NCBI RefSeq assembly: GCF_030731085.1
Contig: NZ_JASNFN010000014.1
Location: forward strand, 62,001-126,000
Origin: Blastococcus carthaginiensis
GTDB taxonomy: Bacteria > Actinomycetota > Actinomycetes > Mycobacteriales > Geodermatophilaceae
DNA: 64,000 nt
Reading direction: 5' to 3'
A program made the translations under genes and the position numbers. Position 1 is the first letter of the stretch. Every line of letters starts with the position of its first letter. Shown one piece after another: positions 36,990-45,148 of this stretch. The notes under the pieces were generated by a model that did not search any database, was not told where the DNA came from, and saw only the letters and a program-made list of their open reading frames with translations.

Positions 36990-37736
36990 TCAGCCCGCGA
37001 CCGCGTGCAGCGGCCGCCTCCGTGCGACGGACACCGCGATGAGCCCGAAGGCGGCCGTGAACCCGGCCATCGCCAGGACCGCCCCCGCTGCCGGCCACCC
37101 CCCGGCGGCCACGCCGCGCCCCAGCTCGGCGTACCAGAACGAGGGCAGCGTGTACGCCAGCCCGCGCATGGCCTCCGGCAGCATCTCCACCGGCCACCAC
37201 AGCCCGCCCAGCGCGGCCAGCACCACACCCAGGATGCCGATGGCGCCCCCGGCGGCCTTCTCGTCCAGCGACAGCCCGACCAGCAGCCCCAGCGCCACGA
37301 ACGCCGCCGACCCGGCCCACAGCACCGCCAGCAGCGCCAGCCAGGTGCCGGCGGGCAGCTGCACGCCGTTGACGAACCGGCCGACGAGCGCGACCACCAG
37401 CAGGCTGGGCAGGGCCAGCAGCACCCCGACGACGACGTCGACGGCGAAGACCTGCGTCTGCGGCACGGGCGTGACGCGGAGCTGGCGCAGCCAACCGGAC
37501 GCGCGGTCGAACGAGATGCGGATGGTCGCACCCAGGGACGCGCCGATGGCCCCGTACGCCATCATCGAGACCATGATCGACGCCGAGACCTCCTGACGCT
37601 CGGCCGTCCCCGGCATCTGCCCGCCGATGATCTTCGTGAGGAAGATCGTGAACAGCGCCGGTAGCAGCACGGTGAAGAAGACGAACTGCTTGTTGCGCGC
37701 CACCCGACGCAGCTGGAAGGCGAAGAGCGGGTTCAC
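36990..37736 (-). CDS. ABC-2 type transporter permease
   Basis: A 248-residue permease with about six spans. It starts MNPLFAFQLRRVARNKQFVFFTVLLPALFTIFL and contains SFDRASGWLRQLRVTPVPQTQVFAVDV and GGLWWPVEMLPEAMRGLAYTLPSFWYAELGRG, typical of two-component drug or lipid exporters. ATG at 37736 overlaps the ATPase stop (ATGA), and it is followed 12 bp later by the sensor kinase gene. This four-gene unit resembles self-resistance exporters controlled by a DesK/DesR pair. Confidence 0.9.
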   Translation of the reverse strand: MNPLFAFQLRRVARNKQFVFFTVLLPALFTIFLTKIIGGQMPGTAERQEVSASIMVSMMAYGAIGASLGATIRISFDRASGWLRQLRVTPVPQTQVFAVDVVVGVLLALPSLLVVALVGRFVNGVQLPAGTWLALLAVLWAGSAAFVALGLLVGLSLDEKAAGGAIGILGVVLAALGGLWWPVEMLPEAMRGLAYTLPSFWYAELGRGVAAGGWPAAGAVLAMAGFTAAFGLIAVSVARRRPLHAVAG

Positions 37737-38656
37737 CGGATCGCTCCGATCGTGGTCTGCCGGCGGGCGGGGAGGAGGGAGAGGACGGCGTCCTCGAGGG
37801 AGGCGCCGCGCACCTCCAGGTCAGGAAGCCCGCCGTCGGCGAGCAGGGTGCGCAGGGTGGCGTCGGCGTCGGTGGTCGCCAGCCGGACGGTGCTCCCCTG
37901 CCAGGCCACCGCGGTGACCCCGGGGACGTCGTCGAACCGGCGCCCGGGCGCGGCCGTGAAGGAGACCGTGCGCCCACCGGCACCGGCCTTGATCTCGGCC
38001 GCGGTGCCGTCGGCGACGACGCGGCCGCCGGCGACGACCACCACCCGGTCGGCGACCGCGTCGGCCTCGTCGAGGTGGTGGGTGGCGAAGACGACGGTGT
38101 GCCCGCGGCCGGCCAGGCCGCGCATCGTCGTCCAGAAGGCCCGGCGCGCCTCGACGTCCATGGCGGAGGTCGGCTCGTCCAGGAGGAGCAGCGGCGGGGC
38201 GCCGACGAGGGCCAGGGCCAGCAGGACGCGCTGGCGCTGGCCGCCGGAGAGCGCGTCCACCGGCCGGTCGAGCAGGCCGTCGATGCCGGCGGTGGCCACC
38301 AGGTCCGCGAGCGGCCACGTGCCGTCTCCCCCGGCCCGCCCGAAGCTGCGCCGCACCAGGTGCAGCACCTCGCCGACCCGGGTCTCGCTGGGCAGGCCGC
38401 CGTGCTGCAGCATCGCGCCGACGCTCCCGGCCCGGACGGCGTCGCGGGGGCTGCGGTCGAGCACGCGCACGTCCCCGGCCGCCGGGTTCAGCAGGCCGAG
38501 GACGGCGTTCACCGTCGTCGACTTGCCGGCCCCGTTGGGCCCGAGCAGGGCGACGGTCTGGCCGCGCGGGATGGTGAGGTCCAGGTCGTCGACGGCGACC
38601 GCGTCGCCGTAGCGGACGGTGAGCCCGCGGATCTCGAGGGCAGGTGCGGGAGGCAT
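37733..38656 (-). CDS. ABC exporter ATP-binding protein
   Basis: A 307-residue ATPase partner of the ABC-2 permease. Walker A is GPNGAGKST, signature LSGGQRQRVLLALALV, Walker B LLLLDEPTSAMDV, followed by VVFATHHLDEADAVADRV. The C-terminal 90 residues form the extra domain common in DrrA/CcmA-type ATPases. ATG at 38656. It opens the exporter-kinase-regulator operon; the substrate is unknown. Confidence 0.92.
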   Translation of the reverse strand: MPPAPALEIRGLTVRYGDAVAVDDLDLTIPRGQTVALLGPNGAGKSTTVNAVLGLLNPAAGDVRVLDRSPRDAVRAGSVGAMLQHGGLPSETRVGEVLHLVRRSFGRAGGDGTWPLADLVATAGIDGLLDRPVDALSGGQRQRVLLALALVGAPPLLLLDEPTSAMDVEARRAFWTTMRGLAGRGHTVVFATHHLDEADAVADRVVVVAGGRVVADGTAAEIKAGAGGRTVSFTAAPGRRFDDVPGVTAVAWQGSTVRLATTDADATLRTLLADGGLPDLEVRGASLEDAVLSLLPARRQTTIGAIR

Positions 38657-38725
38657 GCGCCGAGCCTGCCCCGCCGGCGGGACGGCGGAGTAGTGCCGGA
38701 CGTGGGCGGCCGCCTCAGACAACCC

Positions 38726-38792
38726 GCAGGGGGGGCCCGCGCCCCCCCACAGGGCCCGGCGGGGGGGGCCCCGCCCCCGCGGGCGGGCCGGG
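38726..38792. repeat. Intergenic G/C-rich homopolymeric tract
   Basis: About 65 bp of almost only G and C with runs of seven to nine identical bases in alternating blocks, interrupted once by ACA. It sits between the ABC exporter start and the DksA/TraR stop. It is similar in composition and intergenic setting to the tract at 25249-25330. Confidence 0.65.
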
Positions 38793-38798
38793 GTATTT

Positions 38799-38817
38799 GG
38801 CCGGCACGTCGCCGGCC
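38799..38817 (-). terminator. Hairpin terminator after dksA/traR-like gene
   Basis: GGCCGGC and GCCGGCC form a perfect 7-bp stem with loop ACGTC, 38 bp beyond the stop of the zinc-finger gene. A smaller CTGAC/GTCAG hairpin (38822-38835) precedes it. Confidence 0.55.
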
Positions 38818-38854
38818 GCATCTGACATCCGTCAGGTGCGGCCGGCGACCCAGC

Positions 38855-39169
38855 TCAGGCCGCGGCGGTGCAGGCGACGCAGGTGCGCGCGAACGGGCGC
38901 AACTCCAGCCGCTCCTCCGGGATGGCGGCGCCGCACCCGGTGCAGCGGCCGTAGCTGCCCTCGTCGATGCGGGCGAGCGCGGCGTCGATCTCCTCGATGG
39001 TGCGCTGCAGGTCGGCGCTGCGGCGCTGGGCGACCGGGTCGGGCACCGAGGTGGCGCACTCGGCGAGCGCCTCCTCGCGCTGCTGGACGGCCTCGGCGCG
39101 CTGCTCCTCCAGCAGGCGGCGGAAGCGGTCGGCGGAGGCGGCGGTCGGGCTGTCGAGGCTGGCGGACAT
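38855..39169 (-). CDS. DksA/TraR-family zinc finger protein
   Basis: A 104-residue coiled-coil plus zinc finger protein. The N-terminal 70 residues are helical and charged (RFRRLLEEQRAEAVQQREEALAE). The finger is GRCTGCGAAIPEERLELRPFARTCVAC with four cysteines. Such proteins reach RNA polymerase through the secondary channel or bind nucleic acid. The DxxDxA tip of true DksA is not obvious. ATG at 39169 has GGAG 9 nt upstream. Confidence 0.88.
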   Translation of the reverse strand: MSASLDSPTAASADRFRRLLEEQRAEAVQQREEALAECATSVPDPVAQRRSADLQRTIEEIDAALARIDEGSYGRCTGCGAAIPEERLELRPFARTCVACTAAA

Positions 39170-39257
39170 GCGGGAGATCTCCTTCGGGCGAACGCGGGAG
39201 AACGCGGTCACCGGTCAGTGGCGCGTCGGGGCGGGGGGTCGTGACCCGTCGGGCGGG

Positions 39258-39386
39258 TCAGGAGCGACGCGGCGGGGCGCGGTCCTGGCTGCGGCGGAGG
39301 ACGTCGAGGCCGCGGAGGCCGCGGGCGCGGCGGTTCATCGCGAGGGCGAGCCGCGCACCGCCGGGCAGGGCGAACGGTGGGTGCAC
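39258..39386 (-). CDS. Possible 42-residue basic protein
   Basis: Between the DksA-like gene and hemW a GTG-to-TGA frame encodes an Arg-rich peptide ending LDVLRRSQDRAPPRRS. Third codon positions are about 93% G/C (39 of 42), which fits a translated frame, but no Shine-Dalgarno sequence precedes GTG; ATG at residue 17 would give 26 residues. No family recognised. The rest of the 398-bp interval holds two hairpins and a candidate promoter. Confidence 0.3.
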   Translation of the reverse strand: MHPPFALPGGARLALAMNRRARGLRGLDVLRRSQDRAPPRRS

Positions 39387-39431
39387 GGAGGGGTGCGCTG
39401 CTGGTGCGGACACCGACGCCCCCCTCCGTGC
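39383..39431 (-). other. Leader hairpin in the dksA-hemW interval
   Basis: GCACGGAGGGG (39383-39393) is perfectly mirrored by CCCCTCCGTGC (39421-39431) with a 27-nt loop. A second hairpin, CCCCGTT/AACGGGG, lies at 39439-39457. Both are just downstream of a candidate minus-strand promoter and upstream of the DksA-like gene, so the transcript would have a structured leader. Confidence 0.45.
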
Positions 39432-39457
39432 CACCCGGCCCCGTTGCCGGAACGGGG

Positions 39458-39484
39458 ACCATAACCGACGATCGCGTGCCGCAA
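39458..39484 (-). promoter_or_regulatory. Candidate sigma-70-type promoter
   Basis: On the minus strand TTGCGG is followed 15 bp later by TATGGT. The spacing is short by about 2 bp, but the position upstream of the small ORF and DksA-like gene is suitable. Confidence 0.35.
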
Positions 39485-39567
39485 TCGCCCCCTTTCGGGT
39501 GAAGCCGGCTCCGGTCCGGTCCCCGAGGCTCGTCCCGAGCCCGCGAGGGATGAGGAGGACGGGGTCC

Positions 39568-40806
39568 TCAATCGGTGAGGTCGCGGACCACCGCGTCGGC
39601 CAGCAGCCGGCCCCGGTCGGTGAGGACGGCGCGGCCCGCGGCGTGGGCCCCGGGCTCGAGCAGCCCGCCGGCGACGGCCGCGGCGGCCCGGGCCCGCCCG
39701 GTGGCGGTGAGCGCGGTCAGCGGCAGCCCGTCCCGCAGTCGCAGCCCGAGCATCACCGCCTCCAGGGCCCGGTCGGCGTCGTCGAGCACCTCGGCGCCCT
39801 GCGCCGGGCTCTCGCCGCGGGCCAGCCGGTCGGCGTAGGCCGCGGGGTGCTTGACGTTCCACCAGCGCACGCCACCGACGTGGCTGTGCGCGCCCGGCCC
39901 GACCCCCCACCAGTTGGCGTTGGCCCAGTACAGCTCGTTGTGCCGGCAGCGGGCCGCCTCGGAGGTGGCCCAGTTGGACACCTCGTACCACTCGAACCCG
40001 GCCCGGCGCAGGGTCGAATCGGCCTGCTCGTAGCGGTCGGCGAGCACGTCGTCGTCGGGCATGGGGAGCTCGCCCCGCGTGACCCGGCGGGCGAGCTTGG
40101 TGCCCTCCTCCACGATGAGCGCGTAGGCGCTGACGTGGTCGACCGGGGAGGCGAGGACGGCGTCGAGCGAGGCCGCCCAGTCGGCGTCGGTCTCCCCCGG
40201 GGTGCCGTAGATCAGATCGAGGTTGACGTGCTCGAAGCCCGCCGCACGGGCCTCGTGCGCGGCCTCGACGGCGCGGCCGGGGGTGTGCCGCCGGTCCAGG
40301 GCGGCGAGCACGTGCGGTGCGGCCGACTGCATGCCGAGGCTCACGCGGGTGAAGCCGCCCGCGCGCAGCCGGGCCAGCGACGCCGGGGACACCGTCTCCG
40401 GGTTGGCCTCGGTGGTCACCTCGACGTCGTCGGCGACGTGGAAGAGCTCCCGGACGGCGGCGAGCACCGCGGCGAGGTCGTCCGCGGGCAGCAGGGTGGG
40501 CGTGCCCCCGCCGACGAACACGGTGGAGACCGTCGGGAGGTCCGGGCCGAGAGTGCGGGCGGCGCGCTCGAGCTCGGCGATCGAGGTGCCGGCGTACTCG
40601 CTGCGGTTGGCGCCGGGCCCGAGCTCCTCGGAGGTGTAGGTATTGAAGTCGCAGTAGCCGCAGCGGGTCGCGCAGAACGGCACGTGCACGTAGAGGCCGA
40701 ACGGGGTGGTCGCGAGCCCCTCGCGGGCACCGGCGGGGAGCCGGTCGGGGCCGGGCGAGCCGGGCGGCGGGCCGGCGTCGTTCAGCAGCGGCAGGACGGT
40801 GTTCAT
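39568..40806 (-). CDS. hemW: HemW-type radical SAM protein (coproporphyrinogen III oxidase-like)
   Basis: A 412-residue radical SAM protein. The cluster motif CATRCGYCDFN (Cys-x3-Cys-x2-Cys) follows the opening GLYVHVPF. FVGGGTPTLLPADDL, SLGMQSAAPHVLAALDRRHTPG and NLDLIYGTPGETDADW are HemW/HemN family blocks. The HemN-specific second SAM site is not apparent, and the position near dnaJ/hrcA genes is typical of HemW, a haem chaperone rather than a true oxidase. ATG at 40806. Confidence 0.92.
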   Translation of the reverse strand: MNTVLPLLNDAGPPPGSPGPDRLPAGAREGLATTPFGLYVHVPFCATRCGYCDFNTYTSEELGPGANRSEYAGTSIAELERAARTLGPDLPTVSTVFVGGGTPTLLPADDLAAVLAAVRELFHVADDVEVTTEANPETVSPASLARLRAGGFTRVSLGMQSAAPHVLAALDRRHTPGRAVEAAHEARAAGFEHVNLDLIYGTPGETDADWAASLDAVLASPVDHVSAYALIVEEGTKLARRVTRGELPMPDDDVLADRYEQADSTLRRAGFEWYEVSNWATSEAARCRHNELYWANANWWGVGPGAHSHVGGVRWWNVKHPAAYADRLARGESPAQGAEVLDDADRALEAVMLGLRLRDGLPLTALTATGRARAAAAVAGGLLEPGAHAAGRAVLTDRGRLLADAVVRDLTD

Positions 40807-40855
40807 CTGCTCCCAGTGTGCCGCGCCGGCCCGCGGGCGCGGCAGGATGCCGGGC

Positions 40856-41638
40856 GTGACCTCCGACCGAGTGCTACAGGTGTCCCTCTCGCGCGGCGTC
40901 GCCACCCTGACGCTGGACTCCCCCGCCAACCGCAACGCGCTCTCGCGGGCGATGCGCGCCCAGCTTCGCGCGGGGCTGACCGATGCCCTCGCCGACGACG
41001 CGGTGCGGGTGGTCGTGCTCGACCACACCGGCCGGGTGTTCTGCTCGGGCATGGACCTGTCCGAGGCCGCCGGCGGTTCCTCGGAGGACCAGGGGGTGCG
41101 CGAGTTCCCGGAGCTGCTGGAGCTGCTGTGGTCCGCGCCCAAGCCCGTCGTCGCGGTCGTGCGCGGGCCGGCGCGCGCCGGCGGCGTGGGGCTGCTGGCC
41201 GCCTGCGACGTCGTCGTCGCGGCGTCGTCGGCCACCTTCGCCTTTTCCGAGGTGCGGCTGGGCCTGGTGCCGGCGGTGATCTCCGCCGTCGTCCTGCCCC
41301 GGATGACGACGCACGTGGCGCACCGGCTGATGCTCAGCGGCGAGGTCTTCGACGCCGCGACCGCCGCCGCCGGCGGGCTGGTCGACCTGGTGGCCGCCGA
41401 CGACGACCTCGACGCCGCGCTGGCCGGGCAGCTCACCGCCCTGGCCGCGGGCGCACCCGCCGCCCTGGCCGAGACCAAGCGGCTGCTGCGGGCGCGCCAG
41501 CCCGCGCTCTCCTTCGAGCCGCTGCTCGACCTCTCGGCGCGGTTCTTCGCCGGCGAGGAGGGCCAGGAGGGCATCGCGGCGTTCCGCGAGAAGCGTCCCG
41601 CGCGCTGGGTGCCGGCCGACGACTCGTCCTCCGGGTGA
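40856..41638 (+). CDS. Enoyl-CoA hydratase/isomerase family protein
   Basis: A 260-residue crotonase-fold enzyme. VATLTLDSPANRNALSRAMRAQL and RVFCSGMDLSEAAGG form the CoA pocket and oxyanion hole, followed by VVRGPARAGGVGLLAACDVVVAASSATFAFSEVRLGLVPAVIS, where the Glu of SEVRLGL is at a catalytic position. GTG at 40856 has AGGAT 8 nt upstream; ATG at 40847 is an alternative. It is divergent from hemW and probably acts in fatty or branched acyl-CoA breakdown. Confidence 0.88.
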   Translation: MTSDRVLQVSLSRGVATLTLDSPANRNALSRAMRAQLRAGLTDALADDAVRVVVLDHTGRVFCSGMDLSEAAGGSSEDQGVREFPELLELLWSAPKPVVAVVRGPARAGGVGLLAACDVVVAASSATFAFSEVRLGLVPAVISAVVLPRMTTHVAHRLMLSGEVFDAATAAAGGLVDLVAADDDLDAALAGQLTALAAGAPAALAETKRLLRARQPALSFEPLLDLSARFFAGEEGQEGIAAFREKRPARWVPADDSSSG

Positions 41639-41643
41639 GTCAC

Positions 41644-41670
41644 GCTCTGCCCACCCCGGGTGGGCAGAGC
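41644..41670. terminator. Near-perfect palindromic hairpin after enoyl-CoA hydratase
   Basis: A 27-nt palindrome starting GCTCTGCCCACC and ending GGTGGGCAGAGC, with every base paired except the central one, lies 5 bp after the TGA. It serves the convergent pair (enoyl-CoA hydratase and serine protease) in either direction. Confidence 0.75.
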
Positions 41671-41720
41671 GCTACCGCGCGCGGAACACGGACCAGGGCT
41701 CGGCTGGCCCTCCCCCGGAC

Positions 41721-41757
41721 GCTCTGCCTCTGCTCCCCGGGGAACCAGAGGCAGAGC
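41721..41757. terminator. Second hairpin of the pair before the protease stop
   Basis: GCTCTGCCTCTG pairs perfectly with CAGAGGCAGAGC around a 13-nt loop, 35 bp from the protease stop. The same 12-mer arm recurs at 43326-43337 on the other side of the protease gene. Confidence 0.7.
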
Positions 41758-41791
41758 GCTCCGCGAGGTGCTACGGAGACGGCAGGTGTGC

Positions 41792-43036
41792 TCAGTCCCC
41801 GGCGGGGCCGGCCGGCACGCGCAACTCGACCCGCCAGGGGTCGTAGACCTGAGCCGTCTGGGTGGGTTCCATGAAGAAGCCTTCCACCGCGATCGCGTCG
41901 CCGGGATTGGTGGAGGCGAGCACGCCACACACCTCGGCGAAGGACGACACCGGCTGCCCGGCCATCCTCGTGATGACGTCCCGGACCAGGATGCCGGCCG
42001 CTTCCGCCGGTGAGCCGCTCTCGACCGTGGTGACGACGAGTGCGGGGATGCCCGCCTTCGCGAAGGCCTCCGGGTGGTCCGCGCCGCCTGCCCACATCGC
42101 CCCCGCCTCGTCGGGCGTCAGCGTGCTCAGGTCGAACCCGGTGAGACCGACGTCGCCGTAGCTCACTCCCTGCCTCAACTGCTCGATGACGGGGACGGCG
42201 TGCTCCGTCGAGATCGCGTAGTACTGCCCCTGGATGATCCGCCCGCCCTGCTCGGTGTTGCCGAGGGAGTTCACTCCCACGACCTCACCGCGGTCGTCGA
42301 ACAGCGGCCCGCCGCTGTTGCCGGGATTGATGACGGCGTCGTGCTGGATCGCGGCGACGTAGAGCGGGAGGCTGGAGTGCGGCGCCGCGTCCAACCTCGG
42401 GACCTGGACGTTCCCGGAGGTCGGGACCGCGGTGCGGTCGCCGGCCTGGGCGGCGTCGAAACTGGCGGGGAAGCCGATCGCCGTGACCTCGTCCTGCGCC
42501 TGCAGCAAGGTGGAGTCACCCATGGTGACCTCGGTCAGGTCTCGGGGAACCGTGTTCATCTGGAGGACCGCGAGGTCCTCGCACGGCGAGACCCCCAGCC
42601 GCCGGGCCGGGATGCGGTCGCCCCGAGAGGTGACCACGCTGAGCGAGCCGACTCCACCGGTGACGTGCGCGTTGGAGACGACGATGCCTTCCGCGGCATC
42701 GATCACGAACCCGCTCCCGCTGCCCTCCGCAGCGAGGACCTGGACGGTCGCGTCCACGTTCTGCGCGAAGATCTCCTTGGGGCTGAGTGCCTCCTCCGTC
42801 GCCGGCGCACCTGCTGCCGACCCGACGTCCCCGACAGGCTCCTCCTGGAGCAGGGTCGCGCTCGGGGACGGGGCCGGGCTCGGAGGTGCTACCGGGCTCG
42901 GGGGTGCGGTCGTGGTCGTGCTCGGGGGCGGCGGTGGGGTGGCGGCCGGGGTCGACCCCTCGGTGCCGCAGCCGGTCACGACCGCGGCCACCAGCGCCCC
43001 GCTCGCGAGCAACGTCATCGATCTCCTGTGCGTCAT
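41792..43036 (-). CDS. Trypsin-like serine protease lipoprotein with PDZ domain (DegP/HtrA type)
   Basis: A 414-residue exported protease. The lipobox VVTGC (Cys near residue 23) precedes a long Pro/Thr/Ser linker. The trypsin-like domain has the triad His in VVSNAHVTGG, Asp in CEDLAVLQMN and Ser in NPGNSGGPLFDDRGEVVGVN. A PDZ domain follows around PALVVTTVESGSPAEAAGILVRDVITRMAGQPV. It acts outside the membrane in protein quality control or processing. The ATG at 43036 has GGAGG very close (2 nt), so the exact start is uncertain. Both flanks carry paired hairpins. Confidence 0.9.
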   Translation of the reverse strand: MTHRRSMTLLASGALVAAVVTGCGTEGSTPAATPPPPPSTTTTAPPSPVAPPSPAPSPSATLLQEEPVGDVGSAAGAPATEEALSPKEIFAQNVDATVQVLAAEGSGSGFVIDAAEGIVVSNAHVTGGVGSLSVVTSRGDRIPARRLGVSPCEDLAVLQMNTVPRDLTEVTMGDSTLLQAQDEVTAIGFPASFDAAQAGDRTAVPTSGNVQVPRLDAAPHSSLPLYVAAIQHDAVINPGNSGGPLFDDRGEVVGVNSLGNTEQGGRIIQGQYYAISTEHAVPVIEQLRQGVSYGDVGLTGFDLSTLTPDEAGAMWAGGADHPEAFAKAGIPALVVTTVESGSPAEAAGILVRDVITRMAGQPVSSFAEVCGVLASTNPGDAIAVEGFFMEPTQTAQVYDPWRVELRVPAGPAGD

Positions 43037-43273
43037 GGCCTCCCCCTTGCAGCCGTCACCCGGTATGGGCCGGACACCCCCTCGACTGGCCGCGCGCGTG
43101 GGTGCGGGTCCATGCGAGGCACGGATGGTAGGTAGGGAGGGCCTGGCCGAGGGGCCTTCGGGCACTCGTCCGCTGGACGGGGACGGCGCCACGCCCTGGT
43201 GCCTCCACGTGTGTCACCGCCGCGTTGCAGTCCGCCACCGGACGTGGGGATCCACGGCACAGCGTTCCTCGGT
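43037..43273. other. Upstream region of the protease gene
   Basis: Part of a 342-bp stretch without a gene between the protease start and the selB stop. A minus-strand -10-like TACCAT lies at 43125-43130; no -35 or operator was convincing. The distal part is the double hairpin described separately. Confidence 0.3.
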
Positions 43274-43361
43274 CGGCAGTAAATCTCTGCCCTCCCCGGG
43301 TGAGCAGAGATCTACTGCCGACGGAGCTCTGCCTCTGAGTGCCCTGGCACTCAGAGGCAGA
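43274..43361. terminator. Double hairpin downstream of selB
   Basis: The first hairpin pairs a 17-bp arm starting CGGCAGTAAATC (43274-43290) with one ending ATCTACTGCCG (43304-43320), one mismatch. The second pairs TCTGCCTCTGAGTGCC (43328-43343) perfectly with GGCACTCAGAGGCAGA (43346-43361) around a 2-nt loop. The second begins 17 nt after the UAG stop of selB. Most simply these terminate the selC-selA-selB transcript. Confidence 0.75.
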
Positions 43362-43378
43362 CTCCGCCCGAGGTGCAC

Positions 43379-45148
43379 CTACCGGAGGCGGCGGGTGTTG
43401 TCCGGCAGCCGCTGGGTGACGCCCCGGCCGTCCAGCCACTCCATGAGCGGGACGGCGACCCGGCGGCTGGTGCCCCACGCCTGGCGGGCCTGGCTGAGGG
43501 TGAACGGCTGCGGCACCGCGGCGAGCCGCTCCCGGGCCACCGCCTCGATGCCCGGCGCCAGGTACACGCCCTCCCCCACCCGCACCAGCTGCCCGCTCCG
43601 CACGGCGGCGGCGAGCTCGCGGCCACCCAGCCCGGCGGCCACCAGGTCCGGGGCCTCCGGGGCCGCGAACGGGTCCGCGGCCAGCCGCGCGCGGACCGCG
43701 TCGACCGCCCGCTGCACCTCCGGCGGCAGCTCGGCCGCGCCGTCGACGACCCGCCCCTCCCGCAGCACCAGCGGCTCGCGGACGAGGGCGGGCACCAGCT
43801 CCGCGTCGGGCAGCTCCAGCGCCCGACGCACCACCTCGGCCGGCGGCCCGGGCTCCAGCGGCCGCAGGCGCCGGTAGCGCGCGACGACCTCGGGCAGCCG
43901 GGCGGCGAGCTCGTCGGCGAGCCCGGCGGCCAGCAGCCACGGCCCGTTCCGCGTCGCCCCGGCGGGCACCGGCCAGCCCATCGCGGCGAAGTCGGCGGCG
44001 CGGACGATGCGGCGGCGGGCCAGGGCGGCGGACGCGCCGTCCGACCCGTCCGGCTGGGCGACGAGCTCGGCGGCCCGCTGGCGCGCGGCGCCGCGGCGCC
44101 GCAGCTCGGGCGGGTCCACGTCGCGCACGTCGGCACCGAGCACCCGGCGGGCACCGGGGTCGCGCAGCAGCAGCCGGTCGCCGATCCGCAGCGGCAGCGG
44201 CGAGGCCAGGCGCAGGCGCACCGCCGCGCCGTCGAGCGGGCGCAGGCGGGCGCCCACGGTCGCGGAGCCGACGTGCACCACCGGGCCGGCCGGCAACCGC
44301 TCGTCGGGCACCCCGGTCAGCGTCACGTCGACGACGTCGGTCAGCCGGAACGCCTCGGGCGTGAGCAGCGCGTCGCCCCGGGTCAGCTCCTCGACCGCGA
44401 CGCCGCGCAGGTTGAGCGCCACGCGCGCGGTGGCCGCGGCCCGCTCGACGGGCTCGCCGAGGGACTGCACGCCCCGCACGGTCACCTCCCGGTCGCCCAG
44501 GACGAACCGGTCGCCGGCCGCGACGGCCCCGGCGGCGAGCGTGCCGGTGACGACCGTGCCGGCGCCCCTGATGGTGAAGGCGCGGTCGATCCACAGCCGC
44601 ACCGGCGCGTCGGGGTCCGGGGCCGGCAGTGCGCCGAGCAGGTGCTCCAGCGCGGCCGTCAGCTCCGGCACGCCCTGCCCGGTGACCGAGCTGACCGGGA
44701 TCCCGGGCACCTCGCCCATCGACGTCGCGGCGAGCCGCTCGCGCACGTCGGCGAGCACGGGTGCCGGGTCGGCGAGATCGGACTTGGTGACGGCGAGCAG
44801 CGCGTGCCGCACCCCCAACGCATCGAGGACGCCGATGTGCTCGGCGGTCTGCGCCGACCAGCCGTCGTCGGCCGCGACGACGACGAGCGCGGCCGGCACC
44901 GGGCCGACGCCGGCGAGCATGTTGCCGACGAAGCGCTCGTGGCCGGGGACGTCGACGACCGCGAGCCGGCGTCCCGAGGGCAGCGTGGTCCACGCGAAGC
45001 CCAGGTCGATGGTGAGCCCGCGGCGGCGCTCCTCGGCCCATCGGTCGGGCTCCATGCCGGTGAGCGCCCGCACGAGCGCCGACTTGCCGTGGTCGACGTG
45101 GCCGGCCGTCGCGATGACGTCCATACCGGCGGGACAGGGCGCGGTCAC
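43379..45148 (-). CDS. selB: Selenocysteine-specific elongation factor SelB
   Basis: Delivers Sec-tRNA to the ribosome at recoded stop codons through an mRNA SECIS hairpin. The 589-residue chain has G1 GHVDHGKS, the switch region RRGLTIDLGFAW, G3 DVPGHERFVGNML and G4 TKSD. EF-Tu-like domains 2 and 3 follow, then the SelB C-terminal winged helices (ending RRVAVPLMEWLDGRGVTQRLPDNTRRLR). The start is taken as GTG 45148, which overlaps the selA stop (GTGA); ATG 45124 is an alternative. The gene ends in UAG, the codon its own tRNA-Sec is predicted to read. Confidence 0.95.
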   Translation of the reverse strand: MTAPCPAGMDVIATAGHVDHGKSALVRALTGMEPDRWAEERRRGLTIDLGFAWTTLPSGRRLAVVDVPGHERFVGNMLAGVGPVPAALVVVAADDGWSAQTAEHIGVLDALGVRHALLAVTKSDLADPAPVLADVRERLAATSMGEVPGIPVSSVTGQGVPELTAALEHLLGALPAPDPDAPVRLWIDRAFTIRGAGTVVTGTLAAGAVAAGDRFVLGDREVTVRGVQSLGEPVERAAATARVALNLRGVAVEELTRGDALLTPEAFRLTDVVDVTLTGVPDERLPAGPVVHVGSATVGARLRPLDGAAVRLRLASPLPLRIGDRLLLRDPGARRVLGADVRDVDPPELRRRGAARQRAAELVAQPDGSDGASAALARRRIVRAADFAAMGWPVPAGATRNGPWLLAAGLADELAARLPEVVARYRRLRPLEPGPPAEVVRRALELPDAELVPALVREPLVLREGRVVDGAAELPPEVQRAVDAVRARLAADPFAAPEAPDLVAAGLGGRELAAAVRSGQLVRVGEGVYLAPGIEAVARERLAAVPQPFTLSQARQAWGTSRRVAVPLMEWLDGRGVTQRLPDNTRRLR

